Part shown: positions 13,465 to 16,529 of the stretch, in pieces
Layout: each line of letters opens with the position of its first letter
How positions within the stretch are numbered: position 1 is the stretch's first letter
Origin: an uncultured Bacillota bacterium
Lineage (GTDB): Bacteria > Bacillota > Clostridia > Christensenellales > UBA1242
DNA length: 16,529 nucleotides
Direction of reading: 5' to 3'
Assembly: GCA_947088415.1 (NCBI GenBank)
Contig: CAMUGK010000013.1
Location: forward strand, 1 to 16,529
Position numbers and translations under genes: made by a program
The notes under the pieces: generated by a model
Database searches by the model: none
What the model saw: only the letters and a program-made list of their open reading frames with translations
What the model was told of the DNA's origin: nothing

Positions 13465-14002
13465 AAGAAAGGCGAATATGCAAATCTTTTACTATTTGTT
13501 TGTAATGTTCATACATTTGATGTGGAGTAAGGTTTTGATTGGTTTTTATCCAATTGCAAAGCATACCCCAACAGCCGCTTGCCACAAAAGAAGTGTAGTT
13601 GTCTAAGTATTCAGGTGAAAGTGAAGAAAAATAGTTGGTTTTTGAATGTTTTATAACCTCTCGAACGACATTTTCTAATATTTTAACAATATTAATTAAA
13701 AAATTATTTTTATAAGCAGCTTTAAAAAAATCGAAATATTTTTCGGCAAATTCAAAGGAATTTTCTACAATATTTTTTCCGCGAACAATTTTGTCTTTGA
13801 TAAACAAAGAATATTCTTCAATAAGTGCATTGATGTAACTTTGAAGAATTTCGGCTTTATTGTTGAAATAACGATAAATGGTTCTTCGACTTACGCCACT
13901 TTTTAAGGATATGTCTGTCATTGTTATTTCTTCATAATTTTTATTTTGCAAAAGCAAAACTAAAGAATTAACTATACAATTTTGTGAAAATCCGTTTTCC
14001 AT
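13463..14002 (-). CDS. TetR/AcrR-family transcriptional regulator
   Basis: The 179-residue protein has an N-terminal TetR HTH (about 10-55): NSLVLLLQNKNYEEITMTDI, then LKSGVSRRTIYRYFNNKAEIL with the family's typical Y-x-Y/H-F. A helical ligand-binding and dimer domain (about 60-179) follows, without features that point to a ligand; its last helix, LTPHQMYEHYKQIVKDL, resembles the C-terminal helices of small TetR subfamilies. ATG 14002 has a good AAGGAG site. It starts 13 nt after gpmI and has no promoter of its own that I can see, so it is probably co-transcribed with that glycolytic gene, which is an unusual partner. The target is not visible. Confidence 0.93.
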   Translation of the reverse strand: MENGFSQNCIVNSLVLLLQNKNYEEITMTDISLKSGVSRRTIYRYFNNKAEILQSYINALIEEYSLFIKDKIVRGKNIVENSFEFAEKYFDFFKAAYKNNFLINIVKILENVVREVIKHSKTNYFSSLSPEYLDNYTSFVASGCWGMLCNWIKTNQNLTPHQMYEHYKQIVKDLHIRLS

Positions 14003-14015
14003 AAAACTCCTTTAA

Positions 14016-15518
14016 TTAAAATAATGGGGCGTCCATTGTGTCGGGGATTTGAAGATTTAAAAGTTTTAACACTGTTGGTGCAATATTTGCAATTGTGCCA
14101 TGTTTTTTTAACTTAACTTTACTATATTTTTGACTTACTAATATGCAAGGAACAGAATTTGTTGTATGAGAAGTTATCTTGTTGCCATTTTTGTCAAACA
14201 TAAGTTCGGCATTGCCATGGTCGGCAGTGATTATGCAATCGCCACCAGCCATAAGCGTGGCAAGTGCAAGTGCATAGGCTTGTTTTTCGACGCAAGTTAT
14301 TGCTTCTTTGGTAGCATTAAAATTGCCAGTATGGCCAATCATATCTGGATTTGAGTAATTAACTAAAATAAAATCATATTTTTGTGATGCAATAGCCTCA
14401 AGTGTATTTTCGGTAATTTCGATTGCACGCATTTTAGGGTAATAAGAAAAATCTTGTGTATCAATGCTTTCGATAAGTTTTCTCTCTTCATTTTTGTATG
14501 GGTTTTCACGCCAACCATTAAAATAGAAAGTTACATGAGCATATTTTGTAGTTTCGGCAATGTGAAATTGTTTTAATCCTGCTTTTGAAATGATTGCTGA
14601 TAAATTATCTTCAATCGAGAGTGGTGGATAAAGAACATTACAACTTTTTAATTGGCTTGAATATTCTTTCATTGGGCTGTATAACAAGTTAATAAATTTT
14701 TTAGTCTTAAAGCCTTTAAAATTTTCATCAACAAGCGCAAAAGAAAGTTCTCTTGCCCTATCTGAACGAAAATTAAAGTGAATTACGCTGTCATTGTCTT
14801 GAATTTTTGCATTTTTGTCTAAACAAACTGGTTCAACAAATTCATCATAAACATTGTTTTGATAACTTTCTTGCAAATATTGACTTGCAGTCAAATTTGT
14901 AAATGGTTTCGCATTAACAATTGCGTCATAAGCTTTTTCAAGACGTTCAAAGCGGTTTTCTCTATCCATTCCATAAACTCTTCCGCCAAGACTTGCAATT
15001 TTAACATTGCTATCTTTAATTTTCTCTTCTAGGGTCTTTAAAAAGCCAATTCCAGAATTGATTGGTGTATCTCTGCCATCTAAAAAAATGTGAATAAAAA
15101 TGTTTGGAATTTTGTAAGTTTTTGAAGCGTCAATTAAAGCAAATAAATGATTGATATGTGAATGAACACCACCATTAGACAAAAGCCCTATTAAATGCAA
15201 GTTGCTTTTATTCTTTTCGGCATGTTTGAATGCTTTAACTAAATTTTTATTTGTTTGAAAAGAATTGTTTTCAATTGCCTTGTTAATTTCTTCAAGGTCC
15301 TGCCATGTGCGTCTGCCAGAGCCTAGTGTCATGTGTCCAACTTCGCTATTTCCCATTTGCCCTTTAGGCAATCCAACGGCTTCTCCGCTAGCCTCTAAAG
15401 TTGTGTGTGAATAGCGTTTGCAAAGCTTATCCAAACTTGGCGTTCCTGCGGATTTAATGGCATTTCCAAACTCTTCTTTACTTATTCCAAAACCATCTAA
15501 TATAACAAGTGTAACCAT
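14016..15518 (-). CDS. gpmI: 2,3-bisphosphoglycerate-independent phosphoglycerate mutase
   Basis: Converts 3-phosphoglycerate to 2-phosphoglycerate in glycolysis, using two Mn2+ ions. The 500 residues show the alkaline-phosphatase-superfamily metal site and phosphatase core: VILDGFG with Asp8, the phosphorylated Ser58 in QMGNSEVGH, and TADHGNAE, GHTGNF and NPDMIGH in the C-terminal part. The inserted transferase domain contains GGVHSH, DGRDT, GGRVYGMDR and FRSDRARE. The usual FNGG(V/Y)E is FNGWRE here. The length is close to the usual 510. ATG 15518 has TAGGAG 7 nt ahead and a strong promoter. The neighbouring glycolytic genes common in other Bacillota (gap, pgk, tpiA, eno) are not in this window. 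Complete. Confidence 0.97.
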   Translation of the reverse strand: MVTLVILDGFGISKEEFGNAIKSAGTPSLDKLCKRYSHTTLEASGEAVGLPKGQMGNSEVGHMTLGSGRRTWQDLEEINKAIENNSFQTNKNLVKAFKHAEKNKSNLHLIGLLSNGGVHSHINHLFALIDASKTYKIPNIFIHIFLDGRDTPINSGIGFLKTLEEKIKDSNVKIASLGGRVYGMDRENRFERLEKAYDAIVNAKPFTNLTASQYLQESYQNNVYDEFVEPVCLDKNAKIQDNDSVIHFNFRSDRARELSFALVDENFKGFKTKKFINLLYSPMKEYSSQLKSCNVLYPPLSIEDNLSAIISKAGLKQFHIAETTKYAHVTFYFNGWRENPYKNEERKLIESIDTQDFSYYPKMRAIEITENTLEAIASQKYDFILVNYSNPDMIGHTGNFNATKEAITCVEKQAYALALATLMAGGDCIITADHGNAELMFDKNGNKITSHTTNSVPCILVSQKYSKVKLKKHGTIANIAPTVLKLLNLQIPDTMDAPLF

Positions 15519-15535
15519 ATTTTTCTCCTAAAATA

Positions 15536-15564
15536 ATGATATATTATTCTCAAAAAAAAGTCAA
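15536..15564 (-). promoter_or_regulatory. gpmI promoter
   Basis: On minus, TTGACT (15564-15559), a 17-nt spacer and TATCAT (15541-15536). The predicted leader of about 10 nt carries only the TAGGAG site. Confidence 0.82.
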
Positions 15565-15577
15565 ACAATGTGAAAGT

Positions 15578-15607
15578 TTAACATTTTTTCTTGAATTTGA
15601 ATATATA
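15578..15607 (+). promoter_or_regulatory. Probable promoter of the 289-residue orphan gene
   Basis: TTAACA (15578-15583), an 18-nt spacer and TATATA (15602-15607). It is divergent from the gpmI promoter, with about 14 bp between the two -35 boxes. Confidence 0.5.
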
Positions 15608-15630
15608 TCATCATGTGAAAGGGGAGAAAA

Positions 15631-16500
15631 ATGAAAAAATCTTATATCTTAAAATTTAACGAAACTATGGGGGATTATGTTATTGTCGAGCAGGAAACAT
15701 CCCAAGAACGTTTAAATTTTGAAAAACAAGAAAAAAGCAAGGCTAGCTTTTTATCTTTGAATTTATTTAAAAATTTAAAAAAAGAGCAAAAAAACATTGA
15801 AAAAACACAAAATTTACAACAAAACGGATTTTTGTCCACGTTAGATAACAAATTAGTAAAGATAGAACAAGATAAAAAGATTTTAGAAAAAGATTTGCAA
15901 GACCTTCAAGATTTAAGAGATGATAATGTCAATATCAAAGAACAAGAAAACTTGCCAGAGCAGACCACTCCAACTCCGCAAGAGCCAGTGTCACCTAGTC
16001 TTCCACAGCAGCCGCAAGCTCCAGAAAAGGTAACTCCGCAAGAGCCGGCAAACCCAGTCAACAACCGCACAAGCGTGAATGAAGGCATTGACCTTTTAAC
16101 GCAAAATTACAATAATTTTAGAGTTTTAAATAATATCTATCAAAATTTAAGAGATGTTTCGCAAGAATCATCACAAAATTTTAGTGATTTTATTGTGACA
16201 AATAGACAATTGCAAGGCGGTCTTCTAAATATTTATTTTGCCGTCAGTGGTCAGTCTTCTCCACCTAGAGAAAATTTAAGCACACCTATATTGCCACGAG
16301 AGTTTGAAAATATTGTTCAAATTGCTATAGATTTTTTAACAAACATGAGAGAGATAAATTTAAAATTAAAAAAGCTTTTTATGGTTGAAAGTTTTGATAG
16401 GCAATTTGATTTAATAGAAAATTCATTATCACTTCAAAATGATTTTTTAGCAAATTTATTGGTTAAAAACATGGCAATAAAATTAAATAAAAATTATTAA
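15631..16500 (+). CDS. Orphan protein with coiled coil, Pro/Gln linker and helical C-terminal domain
   Basis: I do not recognise this 289-residue protein. ATG 15631 follows an AAAGGGGAG site. Order of parts: a short N-terminal beta-like strand pair (SYILKFNETMGDYVIVEQE, 4-22); a Lys/Gln/Glu-rich predicted coiled coil (about 25-105); a Pro/Gln-rich disordered linker (about 108-148) with the unit TPQEP twice, encoded by identical 15-nt stretches at 15972-15986 and 16032-16046; and a helical C-terminal domain (about 150-289) with IYQNLRDVSQESSQNFSDF and a FLTNMREINLKLKKLF helix. No signal peptide or membrane segment is visible. Its build (coiled coil, acidic linker, charged ends) resembles the AT-hook and 848-residue proteins, but I see no shared domain. 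Function unknown. Confidence 0.88.
   Translation: MKKSYILKFNETMGDYVIVEQETSQERLNFEKQEKSKASFLSLNLFKNLKKEQKNIEKTQNLQQNGFLSTLDNKLVKIEQDKKILEKDLQDLQDLRDDNVNIKEQENLPEQTTPTPQEPVSPSLPQQPQAPEKVTPQEPANPVNNRTSVNEGIDLLTQNYNNFRVLNNIYQNLRDVSQESSQNFSDFIVTNRQLQGGLLNIYFAVSGQSSPPRENLSTPILPREFENIVQIAIDFLTNMREINLKLKKLFMVESFDRQFDLIENSLSLQNDFLANLLVKNMAIKLNKNY
15972..16046 (+). repeat. Direct repeat in the Pro/Gln linker
   Basis: AACTCCGCAAGAGCC occurs at 15972-15986 and again at 16032-16046, a 60-bp period, encoding TPQEP each time. It is more GC-rich than the rest of the gene. Confidence 0.8.
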
Positions 16501-16529
16501 AAAATATTATAATTAAAAATTTAATAAAA

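Overview
The window is AT-rich and looks like the chromosome of an uncultured low-GC Bacillota (Clostridia-like) bacterium. That placement rests on the WalJ-type hydrolase, a short MetRS, UppP beside a P-type Ca2+ ATPase, AGGAG-type ribosome binding sites, TTGACA/TATAAT promoters and TAA-dominated stops. I see no rRNA, tRNA, IS element or CRISPR array, and I could not run any homology search.

Layout. 1-1196: 3' part of a coiled-coil protein with two AT-hooks and a seven-residue Tyr/Asp/Gly repeat, then a terminator. 1264-2046: WalJ-like metallo-beta-lactamase-fold protein. 2273-4819: 848-residue orphan. 4924-6507 (minus): methionyl-tRNA synthetase, with a bidirectional terminator and a likely dispersed repeat at its 3' side. 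6653-7039: a possible 32-residue membrane peptide facing a small XRE regulator. 7232-10643: uppP and a Ca2+-type P-ATPase as a two-gene operon. 10653-11249: two small divergent HTH genes around a 145-bp intergenic region holding three 16-bp operators. 11358-12471: radC convergent with, and overlapping by 11 bp, a tail-anchored small protein. 12612-13430: 272-residue orphan. 13463-15518 (minus): gpmI followed by a TetR regulator. 15631-16500: 289-residue orphan with a Pro/Gln-rich linker.

Housekeeping genes (tRNA charging, glycolysis, lipid-carrier recycling, cation export) alternate with lineage-specific proteins of unknown role. The items I rate highest are: the XRE/HTH control region with three TACCC-n6-GGGTA operators, arranged like a phage lysogeny switch; a set of genes, including both XRE regulators, whose -10 box ends 6-7 nt before the start codon and which lack a Shine-Dalgarno, so they are probably leaderless, while the other genes have good ribosome binding sites; a MetRS whose HIGH motif reads TLGN; and the AT-hook/heptad-repeat protein. 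I found no recognisable defence, secretion or biosynthetic system. The possible novelty is in gene control and in the orphan proteins.
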